A stretch of DNA of 64,000 nt from Deltaproteobacteria bacterium (GCA_016210045.1 JACQUX010000038.1:101139-165138); one strand, 5' to 3'; positions 7,900 through 17,195 are shown, numbered from the stretch's first letter. Notes: generated by a model not told the origin, from the sequence alone. Made by a program: numbers and translations.

Positions 7900-8932
7900 G
7901 TTCCCGGGTGATGGTGATGGGCACCGTTGCGCGGCGGTAGTGGATGGCGGCGGTGAGATAGGCGTACATCTGTTGTCGCACTGGGCGGAAGTAGCGATAG
8001 CAGCCGTTCACCGGGACGAGTTCGCCGAAATAGATGCTCGTTTCCGGAAAGCGTTGCTGTCCTTGTGGGGCATAGCCGCGCGGATAGTGCAGGCATGAGA
8101 GTTCGATCCCTTGGAGCGCCGCTGCCGGGACGGCGGCCAGGAGTTGGTCGATCAGCGTGTCGTAGTGCGTTTCCCAATCCGGGCCCTGGACGATCGGATC
8201 GAGCGAGCAGATGATCCGATAGCCGGCGTCGGCCAGCGCCGCCGCGGCCGCCAAGCGGTCCGCCAACGGCGCGGTCCCACGTTCATTCCGGCGGATGAAG
8301 TCGTCCGGGGCGACGGCAAAGACGATGGTGGTTTGTCCGCGATGTTCGAGACCGATCAAGTGCTGCACGTTCGCGGTGCGAGTCCACAATTCCAGCTGTG
8401 CATGGCGCGTCCACGCGAAGCACGGGATGAGCCGCGCGGCAAAGTGCGTGTAGTGATCGATCGCCAACGCATCGCCTGCGTCGCCGCAGCGCAACACGAA
8501 TTGTTGGTTTACTACGCGGTTGGCGCGACGCGAGAAATCAGTCAACATTTCATCGAGGTTGACGTGCACGGACACAATTGGGCGTCGGAGTTTCGGGTTG
8601 GGAAACGGAAAGTAGCTGCATTCATACGGTGCGTTCAGCACAAAGTCGGTGCACCAATGAAGGCTCGGCGCCTCTGCCGTTTCCGCGCCGATCTCCGAGG
8701 ACGGTATCTTCACCAACGGGCGAAACCATGGTTTCGGGGCCTCGGTAAGTGCCCAGCGGCGCTTTGCCGCCGCCGGGTCGTCGGGGTACACCAACGTCGT
8801 CAGGTCGTCGATGGTTTCTGTGGTGGTCGTGGTTCCGAGTTGCGCCAGCAGCTGTTGAGTCGCCGGCAATCCACGCACGGCGGCGTCGATGTAAATGATG
8901 TCGGGATCTGCGCTGTACGAAGCCGTGCTCAT
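7862..8932 (-). CDS. Spore photoproduct lyase-like protein lacking the Fe-S cysteine triad
   Basis: 356 residues, similar along its length to SPL (SplB)-family radical SAM proteins: an N-terminal YID-AVRGLP segment, SVHVNLDEML (121-130), a late ELWTRTANVQHLIGLEH segment like the SPL tumour-of-barrel strand region, VFAVAPDDFIRRNERGTAPLADRL, and DAGYRIICSLDPI-GPDWE. In SPL the cluster motif is CxxxCxxC just before VNLDE. Here the same place reads APYECSYFPF, with a single Cys105 (another at 94). It should therefore not bind a radical-SAM [4Fe-4S] cluster in the usual way. It lies between a ParB-like gene and the PabB-like gene. Confidence 0.6.
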   Translation of the reverse strand: MSTASYSADPDIIYIDAAVRGLPATQQLLAQLGTTTTTETIDDLTTLVYPDDPAAAKRRWALTEAPKPWFRPLVKIPSSEIGAETAEAPSLHWCTDFVLNAPYECSYFPFPNPKLRRPIVSVHVNLDEMLTDFSRRANRVVNQQFVLRCGDAGDALAIDHYTHFAARLIPCFAWTRHAQLELWTRTANVQHLIGLEHRGQTTIVFAVAPDDFIRRNERGTAPLADRLAAAAALADAGYRIICSLDPIVQGPDWETHYDTLIDQLLAAVPAAALQGIELSCLHYPRGYAPQGQQRFPETSIYFGELVPVNGCYRYFRPVRQQMYAYLTAAIHYRRATVPITITREHGLLAAPSHNLN

Positions 8933-8981
8933 GCGGGCTCCGTGTTATGTCGCGCTCTCTACTCCTGTCAATCGCGATAGA

Positions 8982-9953
8982 TTATACGCGGTACCATTCG
9001 AAGATCTTGCGCCATGACTGACGGTCGAAGGCTTGTTGCAACTGAGTGACCAGGGTCGCCAGCTCTTCCGGGGCCTTGAATTGGTACTCCAGCTTAATGC
9101 GGGGGTCTTCGAAGTAGGGATCGGCGGTTAGTTTCGCCGTCTGCGGCAACGCCAAGTCGCGGATCATCGAGGCGAATTGTTGTTGGCGTTCCATCAGCGT
9201 TGGCAAGCGCACGCCTTGCAGCGTTTTGCGCAATGCCTCGACCTTGGCCGGCGGAGCGACAGTCGGATCGATCACGACGGCGAGGAGTTGATAGCGCTCC
9301 AGCACGTCTTCGACGCTGACGGCGTCTCGGGCGGCGATCTCGCGGATCATGACGAGCAAGTCGTTCAATTTGGCCGGTGTCGCGCGCAACGGCCGCAACA
9401 CCTTGACCAACGCCTCTTGGGTGCTCGGGCTGAACTCCGCGATCCGAGCAGCCGTGGACAATGCGTAGCGCTTGTCCACGATCAAGGCCTTGGCTGGTCC
9501 CGCGCACTGCATTAAGGACAACAGTTGGTGGAGGACGCGATAACTGGCGTCTTCTTCCATCAGCGGGAGATAGGTCTTCACTAAATCGTCTTCGGCGATG
9601 CCGTAACTGCCGAGCAGGCGTTCCAACACGTGTGCTTCTTCAATGAGGTTCAAGCCGCGCGTGGCCAAGTTGTCGTGCAAATTGTGTAGGAAGGCCTGAA
9701 AGACCGGCAACGCGCTGTGGTCGTAGACCAGCGCCGGGATGGTTTGACGACCCAGTGCCTGGCACGCGACCACGCGCCGATATCCGGCGACGATTTGATA
9801 CGCGCCGTCCACGGTGTGACGCGCGACAATCGGTTGCACCACGCCGATCGTCTTGATCGAGGAGGTGAGTCGTTCGAGTCGCGGCGCGAAACTCATTCGG
9901 AAACTGTCGTCGGCGATATTGAGACCGGTAATTGGGAGGACTTGAAGTAGCAT
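8982..9953 (-). CDS. ParB/Srx-fold nuclease-domain protein
   Basis: 323 residues from the ATG at 9953; an upstream TTG at 9983 adds ten. The N-terminal 110 residues follow the ParB pattern: ERLTSSIKTIGVVQPIVAR, then YQIVAGYRRVVACQALG (family GxRRxRA), then a helical NLIEEAHVLERLL. The remaining 200 residues are helical and have no clear HTH. It is not near parA or oriC, so it is probably an accessory ParB-domain regulator rather than the chromosome partition protein. It ends 49 bp before the SPL-like gene on the same strand, suggesting an operon. Confidence 0.68.
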   Translation of the reverse strand: MLLQVLPITGLNIADDSFRMSFAPRLERLTSSIKTIGVVQPIVARHTVDGAYQIVAGYRRVVACQALGRQTIPALVYDHSALPVFQAFLHNLHDNLATRGLNLIEEAHVLERLLGSYGIAEDDLVKTYLPLMEEDASYRVLHQLLSLMQCAGPAKALIVDKRYALSTAARIAEFSPSTQEALVKVLRPLRATPAKLNDLLVMIREIAARDAVSVEDVLERYQLLAVVIDPTVAPPAKVEALRKTLQGVRLPTLMERQQQFASMIRDLALPQTAKLTADPYFEDPRIKLEYQFKAPEELATLVTQLQQAFDRQSWRKIFEWYRV

Positions 9954-10017
9954 AGACACGCGCGTATCGCAAAATTCGCTCAAGGTCGCAATAAAAAATC
10001 AGTCATGCAGTGAAAAA

Positions 10018-11376
10018 TTATTCGGGGAACAGCATTGTTGGAAAAATATCTTCCCATTCCGCTTCCGGATGTTCTCGCATCGTCTCGTCGACTGCGGATT
10101 GCAGGGCTGCGAGGGCGGTGTGTTCGATGGAGAGCCGTTGGTAAGCGCCGAACATCCCGCAGTGGTACAATGCCGCTTCGAGTTGTTGCTGAAACGTCCG
10201 GATGGCTGTCGCCGTACGTGGCACGGCGTGGTCGTCTCGTGCGAGGAGATACGCCAGCAGCATGGCGTAGAGGCCATGAAACGACGTCAGCGGGCACCCG
10301 TCGTCGTTATACAATAGGACTTCGTCCGCCTCATAAATGCCGGGCGTGTGATGGGTCCGGGCGGGTGGATCGTAGACGCGCAGTGTCGCGGCGAAGCGGA
10401 CGGGCCGCGGATCGTTGACGAACGCAGGGTGCATGGCGTTCCAGAGACGTCCCAACACGCGGCGCATTTCCCAAGTGAGTGTGCGTGGACAATACATCAC
10501 GATCTTATCGGGACGATGCAGGTGATGCTGGAGTTCTTCGTCGGCGACAAACGGCGACGGCAGTTTGAGGTCGACATCCCAGTCGGCGCGTTTGATGGTG
10601 TCGATGAGCGTGGAGGCGATTTGAGCGGCGAACGCGGGATGTATGGCCAAGTAGAAGCGGGTGCTAGTTCTCACGCCTCGATAATCGAAGCGTGGTTGGC
10701 ATTGTGGATCGCGGGGGCGCAAATACAGCCACGATTCATGATCGGTCGGATCGTCTTGGGGGATGATTTCGATGGTATCGGTGTCGCGCGTGCCACAGCG
10801 TCGATACAGGGCCGCTGCGTGGTGTCGATAGATTGCGAGATGTGTCGGTTCCACGGTCGTTGGTGTCTCCGGATGATACGTCATCCAATAATAGACCTCG
10901 GATCGCGTCGGCAGGCGGTCCTGCGTGGCGACAAACGCGCGGGCAAAGCGGAGAAACGCGCGGACGTCGCGGCGAAACTGGGCCGGGGCGATGGGCGTGC
11001 GCAATTTTGTTTTGGTGACGGCGAGGCATTGCTGCCCCCACGCGCTACGTTCCGTTGTGGCCGCAGCAGTTGCGAACGGGGCGAAGAGTTGGCCGGCTCC
11101 AAGGAGGCGACCGGTAATGCGATCGGCCAGCTGTGCGGCGTTGTCGCCATGGAGTGTCGGGGCTGGACGCAAAAAACGGTCTCCGGCAACTGCGTGGTGC
11201 CGAGCTGCGGCGTCAGCGGCCACTAATGTAGCGTCGGCATGAGTTTCCCGCAGCCGCCGGATATTGGCGATGCGACGCAGCTGTAATTGGGTGGCTCGGC
11301 TCATAGTCAGTACAGAGCATCGGCAGAAGCGGGGGAAAGTTGTGTAAATTAGTCGCATAATCGCAATATTCTCCAT
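10018..11376 (-). CDS. Unrecognised 452-residue protein (weak resemblance to HopA1-type proteins)
   Basis: The first gene of the leftward 11.4-5.5 kb run. The start at 11376 has GAGG 8 nt upstream; an internal ATG at 11304 lacks a site. The protein is Arg/Ala-rich at the N-terminus. From about residue 240 it shows FDYRGVRTSTRFYLAIHP, a DVDLKLP strand and DKIVMYC. This order (strand-rich YRG, then fqlK, then D-ivlY) recalls HopA1 effector-family proteins, but the match is weak and visual only. There is no signal peptide or membrane segment. Function unknown. Confidence 0.55.
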   Translation of the reverse strand: MENIAIMRLIYTTFPRFCRCSVLTMSRATQLQLRRIANIRRLRETHADATLVAADAAARHHAVAGDRFLRPAPTLHGDNAAQLADRITGRLLGAGQLFAPFATAAATTERSAWGQQCLAVTKTKLRTPIAPAQFRRDVRAFLRFARAFVATQDRLPTRSEVYYWMTYHPETPTTVEPTHLAIYRHHAAALYRRCGTRDTDTIEIIPQDDPTDHESWLYLRPRDPQCQPRFDYRGVRTSTRFYLAIHPAFAAQIASTLIDTIKRADWDVDLKLPSPFVADEELQHHLHRPDKIVMYCPRTLTWEMRRVLGRLWNAMHPAFVNDPRPVRFAATLRVYDPPARTHHTPGIYEADEVLLYNDDGCPLTSFHGLYAMLLAYLLARDDHAVPRTATAIRTFQQQLEAALYHCGMFGAYQRLSIEHTALAALQSAVDETMREHPEAEWEDIFPTMLFPE

Positions 11377-11557
11377 CTTTGAGGCCTCTATGAGCCAATT
11401 TACCGGGCTCTGGGAGGTCGGCAGGGGGCAGAGGTGGGGGGATTTTTTGGAAAAAACCCAATGAAATCAATGGCAGGTTTCGCAGTCGCAGAAAGTGGTG
11501 GTTAAAACAGCTGCGATATCATAAGGATGGACGCGGTTCATAACCTGGAGGGGGACC

Positions 11558-12799
11558 ATGACAGCGAAGCATTCGGCGTTTGCAGAGGTGAATACCTATG
11601 TCCGGCGGGTGGCGAAGCGGCTGCAAATCCCGGACGCGTATCTGAACATCATGCTCAATCCGTATCGCGAACTGCGGGTCCAAGTGATGATCCATCGCGA
11701 CGATGGCTCGATTTTCGAGACCTTCGGCTATCGCATTCAGCACAATGCGGCGCGCGGTCCTTATAAAGGTGGGATTCGTTACCATCCGGACGTGAACGAA
11801 GACGAAGTCCGTGCGCTGGCGTCGTTGATGACGTGGAAGAACGCGTTGGTCGATATCCCGTTCGGCGGGGCGAAGGGTGGGATCACGGTCGATCCGCGCC
11901 AACTCTCGCCGCGCGAATTGCAAGACCTGACCCGTTCGTTCACGCGCAAGATCGACATGGCGCTCGGGCCGTATCGCGATGTCCCGGCGCCGGACGTGAA
12001 CACCAATGCCGAAGTGATGGGTTGGATCATGGATGAATACGGTCGGCGGCACGGACACACGCCGGCCGTGGTGACGGGAAAGCCGTTGGCGCTGGGCGGT
12101 TCCAAGGGACGGCAAGCGGCCACCGGGCGAGGCGTGAGTCTCGTTACGCAGTGGGCGGCGAACGATAACGGGATCGACGTCCCGGGGGCGCGGATCGTGT
12201 TGCAAGGATTCGGCAACGTCGGGACCTATGCGGCGGAGTTCCTGATGCAAGCGGGCGCGAAAATTATCGCGGTGAGCGATGTCGATGGCGCGATCTATGC
12301 GAAAGACGGACTCGATATCCCGGCGCTGTTGGCGTGGGTGCGGGAACATCGCACGGTCAAAGGGTTCCCCGGCGCGGAGCCGATCGACGGTGCGAAGCTA
12401 CTCACGATCCCGTGCGACATCCTGATTCCTGCCGCGATGGGGGGCGTGATTACGATGGCGAACGCGGCCCAAATTCAAACCAAGCTGTTGATTGAAGGGG
12501 CCAATCATCCGGTGACTCCGGACGCCGCAGCGGCGTTGGAGCAGCGGGGGATCCCGATCATCCCCGACATCCTGGCTAACGCCGGCGGCGTGACCGTGTC
12601 GTACTTCGAATGGACGCAGAACTTACAGCAATTCTTCTGGAGCGAGGCGGAAGTGAATCAACGACTCGGCGAACGGCTCGAAACGGCGTATCGCACCATG
12701 TCCGAGACCGTCGTGGAATCACAATGCACGTATCGCGAGGCCGCGTATCTGATCGCACTCCGCCGCGTCTGGGAAGCGATGCAGCTGCGCGGGATTTGA
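11558..12799 (+). CDS. gdhA: Glu/Leu/Phe/Val family glutamate dehydrogenase
   Basis: Interconverts glutamate and 2-oxoglutarate plus ammonia. At 413 residues it is the usual length of the hexameric small-subunit class. Conserved segments are GPYKGGIRYHP (68-77), MTWKNALVDIPFGGAKGGI (91-109, with Lys94 and catalytic Lys106), DVNTNAEVMGWIMDEY, and the Rossmann motif VLQGFGNVGTYAA. GGxxGR-xATGRGV precedes the NAD(P) domain. A strong GGAGGGGG site lies 5-6 nt before the ATG. Cofactor preference was not determined. tadA follows after 3 bp, so the two are co-transcribed. Confidence 0.93.
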   Translation: MTAKHSAFAEVNTYVRRVAKRLQIPDAYLNIMLNPYRELRVQVMIHRDDGSIFETFGYRIQHNAARGPYKGGIRYHPDVNEDEVRALASLMTWKNALVDIPFGGAKGGITVDPRQLSPRELQDLTRSFTRKIDMALGPYRDVPAPDVNTNAEVMGWIMDEYGRRHGHTPAVVTGKPLALGGSKGRQAATGRGVSLVTQWAANDNGIDVPGARIVLQGFGNVGTYAAEFLMQAGAKIIAVSDVDGAIYAKDGLDIPALLAWVREHRTVKGFPGAEPIDGAKLLTIPCDILIPAAMGGVITMANAAQIQTKLLIEGANHPVTPDAAAALEQRGIPIIPDILANAGGVTVSYFEWTQNLQQFFWSEAEVNQRLGERLETAYRTMSETVVESQCTYREAAYLIALRRVWEAMQLRGI

Positions 12800-12802
12800 A
12801 CT

Positions 12803-13273
12803 GTGCTGACGGACGACGAATGCATGCGTGCGGCGCTGGCGGAGGCGGAATTGGCGGGCGCCCAAGGCGAAGTCCCGATCGGGGCCGTCGCGGTCGTCGG
12901 CGAGCAAATCGTGGCGCGGGCCCACAACCGACGTGAAGCCGACGGCAATCCACTGGGACACGCGGAAATTCTGCTGCTGCAGCAACTCATCGGCACTCGT
13001 GCCAGTTGGCGGCTCGACGACGTCACGCTGTACGTCACGTGTGAACCGTGTCTGATGTGCGCGGGCGCATTACTGCAAGCGCGGCTCGCACGACTCGTTT
13101 ACGGTTGCGCCGATCCGAAGGCCGGCGCCTGCGGCTCGCTTTACCAAGTTCTCGACGACGCGCGCCTCAATCACCGCATCCCATGCACCGCTGGCGTTTT
13201 GGCCGCCGACTGCGGCGCGCTGCTCTCGGCGTTTTTTCGAGGGTTGCGGGGATGTAAGTCAGTGAAGGCGTAG
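12803..13273 (+). CDS. tadA: tRNA-specific adenosine deaminase
   Basis: Deaminates wobble A34 of tRNA-Arg(ACG) to inosine. The 156-residue cytidine-deaminase-fold protein has the zinc motif HAE (His53, Glu55) and CEPCLMC (Cys83, Cys86). It also has EVPIGAVAV near the N-terminus and RLVYGCADPKAGACGS, typical of TadA. The GTG start lies 3 bp after gdhA, with no separate promoter. The family usually reads TLEPC; here Leu is replaced by Cys80, a small variation. Confidence 0.93.
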   Translation: MLTDDECMRAALAEAELAGAQGEVPIGAVAVVGEQIVARAHNRREADGNPLGHAEILLLQQLIGTRASWRLDDVTLYVTCEPCLMCAGALLQARLARLVYGCADPKAGACGSLYQVLDDARLNHRIPCTAGVLAADCGALLSAFFRGLRGCKSVKA

Positions 13274-13359
13274 ACGCGTTGTGGGCAATTCCCTCGCCAG
13301 TGAAACCGGTTGCGCGTTGTCGCGTCCCTCATTACACTGGCCGCCTGGAGTCGACGCCG

Positions 13360-13665
13360 ATGCTGAGTCCTGCGGAAGTGACTGCGGTGCAACAATTCCG
13401 GGCCAAAGTAGCGCTGTGGGATGCGGCCTATGCGGTATTTGTCGCCACCGAGGTGTTGATTGCGCCGCTCGTATTGACCTATCCGCAATACTCCGCGCTC
13501 CGGGCGCATGAGCGACGCATTGCGATCGACATCGAGCGGGACGGGATCCGATTATGGATGCCCTTTTCCAAGACGATCGCCGGGGACCGATTGCGCGACG
13601 TCGAGCAGTTTCTCACCGTGGCGCGGGCGTATCTGGCCGCGCTGCCAGTTGATCCATTGGGATAA
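13360..13665 (+). CDS. Small hypothetical protein
   Basis: 101 residues; GGAG lies 9 nt before the ATG, so it was preferred to the longer in-frame ORF from 13279. No signal peptide or membrane helix. The segment ERRIAIDIERDGIRLWMPF followed by KTIAGDRLRDVEQFL suggests a small alpha/beta cytoplasmic protein, but no family was recognised. Its 3' end overlaps the convergent gene at 13613 by 53 bp, so one of the two 3' ends may be misassigned. Confidence 0.5.
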   Translation: MLSPAEVTAVQQFRAKVALWDAAYAVFVATEVLIAPLVLTYPQYSALRAHERRIAIDIERDGIRLWMPFSKTIAGDRLRDVEQFLTVARAYLAALPVDPLG

Positions 13666-14173
13666 AGCGGCAGGGATGGGAGCGGAGCTGTGCGACGGCC
13701 GTGTTGTGCAGCGGGTCGCCGTATTCGCTGAGCGCCAGGATAAATCGGTCGATCGTGTCGGCGCGCCGGGCCGCGCGGATCCAGACGCGCATGCCGGCGC
13801 GGAACAATGTGTCCTGCGTAGTTCCGAAGAACGGGGGCGTCGCGGGGTCCGCGGGGAATTCCCAATATTGCACGCGAGCGCGCAACGGTTTCCCCCCAAC
13901 GGTGCCGACGACGACGGTCTTGGGGAGCCGGCACTTCGCCGGCGAGGTGAAGCGTGTGGCGTGGATCGGCCGCGCGGGCGGCGTTGCTCCGGCAGGCGTG
14001 AGCGCGGGGATGAACGCGAAATAGGAAATGACTCCCGGTTGGGCCCGAGAGCCGGGAGGTGGTGGCAGGGGCTGATCGTGACTGATCATGAGGACCGCAT
14101 CGGCAATCCCATCGCGATTGAAATCGTATGGCGGATTGATCGGTTGTCCGATGGGGAAGTTGCCACGGCCCAT
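13613..14173 (-). CDS. Hypothetical protein with one DxNxDGxxD calcium-type motif
   Basis: 186 residues. YDFNRDGIADAVLM near the N-terminus is the DxNxDGxxD calcium loop seen in FG-GAP, dockerin and SpvB proteins, such as the large gene at 17196. No signal peptide and no Shine-Dalgarno site at the ATG. Plausible coding sequence in the same frame extends at least 15 codons upstream without a start codon, into the 3' end of the 14214-16931 gene. It could therefore be a fragment that was once joined upstream by a frameshift. Function unknown. Confidence 0.45.
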   Translation of the reverse strand: MGRGNFPIGQPINPPYDFNRDGIADAVLMISHDQPLPPPPGSRAQPGVISYFAFIPALTPAGATPPARPIHATRFTSPAKCRLPKTVVVGTVGGKPLRARVQYWEFPADPATPPFFGTTQDTLFRAGMRVWIRAARRADTIDRFILALSEYGDPLHNTAVAQLRSHPCRFIPMDQLAARPDTPAPR

Positions 14174-14213
14174 GCTGCGGACATACGCCGGGCCGCAGAT
14201 GCGCGCAAGTCCA

Positions 14214-16931
14214 TTACGGTTGCGGAGTAGCGGGCATCGGCTGCGCTTGTTGCGGCAGGGTGTCGGTGGGCGTCGCGGCGTGTTCGATGAACGACTGCAT
14301 CATCGGGGAAGGGTCCCAGAGGCCGAAGCCGGGCAAGTTGCTCCAGTCGAGGCCGAGGCGCGGATCGCCGCCGCCTTTGTTGCAGCATTGCGCGGTGCCG
14401 CTGCCGGTGCCGGTGCCGCCGCCTTTGCTCGTTTTTACGTCGCTGTCCGCGAGCGGGGATCGGGCGCCCATCGCGGGTCCGCAGTCGACGGCCCAGCAGG
14501 CGCTCTTGTTCGACGTCGACGGGGCGCAGCTGCTCAAGTTCCCCTGGCTGGCGGCGCCGCCGCTCATGCTATTTTTATCTGTTGCATCTGCCATTCCGCC
14601 GGCCACCAATGATCCGGTGCCGGGCGGTTGACACTCCGCGACGATGCAGTCCGGTTGCGGTTTGTCGGGACCTTGCGGGTATCCTTGACAGCCGCCCGGC
14701 GGGGCGAATTGTCCGGAAACGGAAGTACACTGATTGGAACAAGTGTCGCCTTGGCAGAGATGTCCGCCGTGCTGCATCGGCACGGTGCCACTCTCGGCCA
14801 TCACGCCGTGATGTTCCTTGGATGCGACGCCAGCGCCCGACAGATACGCGTGACCGCCTTCGTGTTGGACAACACCGGTCCCTTGCCCGCTTGCGGCAAC
14901 ACCTTTGTTCAGGAAGATGCGGCCGCTGGCGGGATCGTAGAGTCCGCCGGGTTGCGGTTGGCCCGGTTTGCCGCTGGCGTGGGACACGGTTCCCCCATCG
15001 GGAGATAGCACGGCGCTGCCACCCACCAGCGGTGTAGCGCCTTCTTCTTTCGCCTTCTTCGCGAGTTCACCCGGCGTCACTTTTTCGAAATTCACCGGGG
15101 TCGCGTTGGCCATCGCCTTCTGGGCGTGTGCCAGTGCGGCCGCGTGTTGCTCGGGCGTGATATTGTGACTATTCGCGTTGGCCTGATTGCGGAGTCCATC
15201 CGCGACCGGACCAAAACCATCGCCGGCTTGTTTCTTGTTCTTGTCGATTTTTTCATCGAGCGGAGTCTTAATTGGTGTTTCGGTTTTTTCGGGATTATCT
15301 CCGCTCGCCGCGCCGCACAGCGACCCGACCGGGACCTTCACGATACTCTCCATCAGCTCGCCGCCGCCCATGCCTGCGCCGCCGGGCCCGCGTCCACCGC
15401 CGCCTTCACCGCCGCTGCGATACGGTTGCGGATTCGGTGCGATCGGATTGGAAAACGGATCACGATGACACATCACCCAGCCGAGTTGCGGGAGTTGCAC
15501 GCCGCAGGCGCCCGCGGTCCCGCCGCCGTCCGATCCGCCGCCGCAGGTATCATTGCATCCCTTGCCGGCCGCCGCAGTGGACCAGAGGCTGCAGGTTCCC
15601 ATGCCATGCGATGCCGGGTCGAGCAGCACATTCATGAAGCTGTCGAATCCCATGCATTCGCCTTGCAGCGCCGCGCCGACGAATGCTCCACTGGGACTCC
15701 CGCCGCCTGGTTGGCAATTTTTTTCCTTCACCTTCCCCATCGACGCGCCGAATGGGGTTTTTCCCATTCCGCCGCCTCCCCCAAAGGCCGCCATCTTCGG
15801 ACCCATCCCGGCTCCTTGGCCAGGACCTCCGGCCTTCATCCCCATTCCGCCACTTTTTCCTGGTATGCCGGCCATCCCGGGTATCCCGCCGAGTCCGGCC
15901 TTTTGCGCATCCGCGCCGGCACAAAAGAATTGCTGTTTCATCAGGCCTTCGGCCGGGTCATACAAATAGAGACCGAATTTTTCGAGAAACGGATTTTGCG
16001 CGGCGAGGTCGATTGACGGCAGCAACGACTGCATCGCGAGCCAGAGTTGACTTTCGGTCCCGACGCGTTTGATCACGTCGAAGAGGTTGAGCACGGGATT
16101 CAGTCCGACGGAGAGAAGATGGTGCCGAACCAAGGCGCGTTGTGCCTCCGTGATCGGCAACGCGTCGACCTCTTGCACGGCCGTTTGCAACGCCTTGGCC
16201 AATGCGGCGTCGAGCGCCAGCGCTTGTGCAGTATTCAGATAAAGCGAGCCCAATATCCAGTCGCTCAAATGGGCCGTGGCCGGTTTGAATTCACCATGCA
16301 CGGCATTGAGACAATATTTGGTCAGCGTTTGCTCGGCAACGACGTCGCCGGTGTACTGATCGGTCAGTCCGGCGATCACGGTGCGCAGTCCGAACGGCAG
16401 CGCGCGACGGGTCGCGATCCCGAGACGAAAGCAGGATTGCTCCAACAGCGGAACCAAATTGCCGCCGGCCAGTGCGGGGTCTTGTAATACGTCATCAAGA
16501 CGCGCCGCGAGTTGCGCGTCGAGTTGGGCATCGAGCGGCGCGAGTGCCTCATCAGCCGCTTGCAGCGACTGGATCGCGGCTTGATAAGTCTGTTGGGCCA
16601 CGGCCAGCGGACTCGGCGTCTTCGACTTCGATTTCTTCTGCAGCAGTTGCCAGAAGCCAGGCGCGGATGGTGGCGTTTTAGTCGCTTGGGTTATTTGCGC
16701 GGCTGTTAACGGTTTTGCTGGCTGCAGCGACTGCTGGATCACGATTTCCCGATACGCCTGATCGACCGCCGCCCCAGCCGCCCAGACCCGCGCTTGCTGC
16801 GCGATCGCGTCGGCTTCGAGTTGGATAATGGCGTCGGTCGAGCTCCCGGCCCAGCTGAGGGACGGAACTCCAGTCAGGGTCAGGGTAAGGATGAAACGGG
16901 CACAGTACGGAAGGATACGAGTTCGGCGCAT
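14214..16931 (-). CDS. Exported Gly-rich protein with HEGGH metalloprotease-type motif
   Basis: 905 residues with a clear signal peptide (MRRTRILPY, hydrophobic core, WAGSS). Residues 30-350 are Ala/Leu/Gln-rich and probably helical. Residues about 355-420 hold collagen-like GxxG triplets (GIPGMAGIPGKSGG) and Gly/Met runs. Many Cys residues are scattered through the second half. VVQHEGGHAYL at about 684-694 fits the zinc-protease HExxH pattern in a Gly-rich region, with further His/Glu downstream (KEHHGVMAESG). Catalysis is inference from the motif. It is divergent from the SpvB/RHS gene across a 264-bp shared upstream region. No known family recognised. Confidence 0.65.
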   Translation of the reverse strand: MRRTRILPYCARFILTLTLTGVPSLSWAGSSTDAIIQLEADAIAQQARVWAAGAAVDQAYREIVIQQSLQPAKPLTAAQITQATKTPPSAPGFWQLLQKKSKSKTPSPLAVAQQTYQAAIQSLQAADEALAPLDAQLDAQLAARLDDVLQDPALAGGNLVPLLEQSCFRLGIATRRALPFGLRTVIAGLTDQYTGDVVAEQTLTKYCLNAVHGEFKPATAHLSDWILGSLYLNTAQALALDAALAKALQTAVQEVDALPITEAQRALVRHHLLSVGLNPVLNLFDVIKRVGTESQLWLAMQSLLPSIDLAAQNPFLEKFGLYLYDPAEGLMKQQFFCAGADAQKAGLGGIPGMAGIPGKSGGMGMKAGGPGQGAGMGPKMAAFGGGGGMGKTPFGASMGKVKEKNCQPGGGSPSGAFVGAALQGECMGFDSFMNVLLDPASHGMGTCSLWSTAAAGKGCNDTCGGGSDGGGTAGACGVQLPQLGWVMCHRDPFSNPIAPNPQPYRSGGEGGGGRGPGGAGMGGGELMESIVKVPVGSLCGAASGDNPEKTETPIKTPLDEKIDKNKKQAGDGFGPVADGLRNQANANSHNITPEQHAAALAHAQKAMANATPVNFEKVTPGELAKKAKEEGATPLVGGSAVLSPDGGTVSHASGKPGQPQPGGLYDPASGRIFLNKGVAASGQGTGVVQHEGGHAYLSGAGVASKEHHGVMAESGTVPMQHGGHLCQGDTCSNQCTSVSGQFAPPGGCQGYPQGPDKPQPDCIVAECQPPGTGSLVAGGMADATDKNSMSGGAASQGNLSSCAPSTSNKSACWAVDCGPAMGARSPLADSDVKTSKGGGTGTGSGTAQCCNKGGGDPRLGLDWSNLPGFGLWDPSPMMQSFIEHAATPTDTLPQQAQPMPATPQP

Positions 16932-17195
16932 ACGGGGCTCCTGGATAGTGAGGCAGGATGATCAGAAAGCAAGATGCGTACCGCACGCGACCGTGCGGCG
17001 GGTTCCGCACGGTGCTGAAAAGGCGGGCCATTTTTTTGCGGGGCGACCAGCTGATTTCTCAGGTTGAGAATGCGTGGTGGGAACGAGAAAAAAACGTCAC
17101 TGAAATGGCGGTGGCGTGCCTGGATAGACGTCGTCTGTATAGGGGACTTGCTCTAGGAAGGTTGCTGGCCTTGCCATTGCAGGTGTTACAAGGTC

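Noticed and set aside
11477..11500. A sigma-54 promoter (TGGCA...GCA) upstream of gdhA
   Set aside because: The GG-to-GC spacing is one base short of the required spacing, and the -12 side is poor.
11519..12349. A 276-codon frame antisense to gdhA
   Set aside because: gdhA is unmistakable on the plus strand; the antisense product has no recognisable motif.
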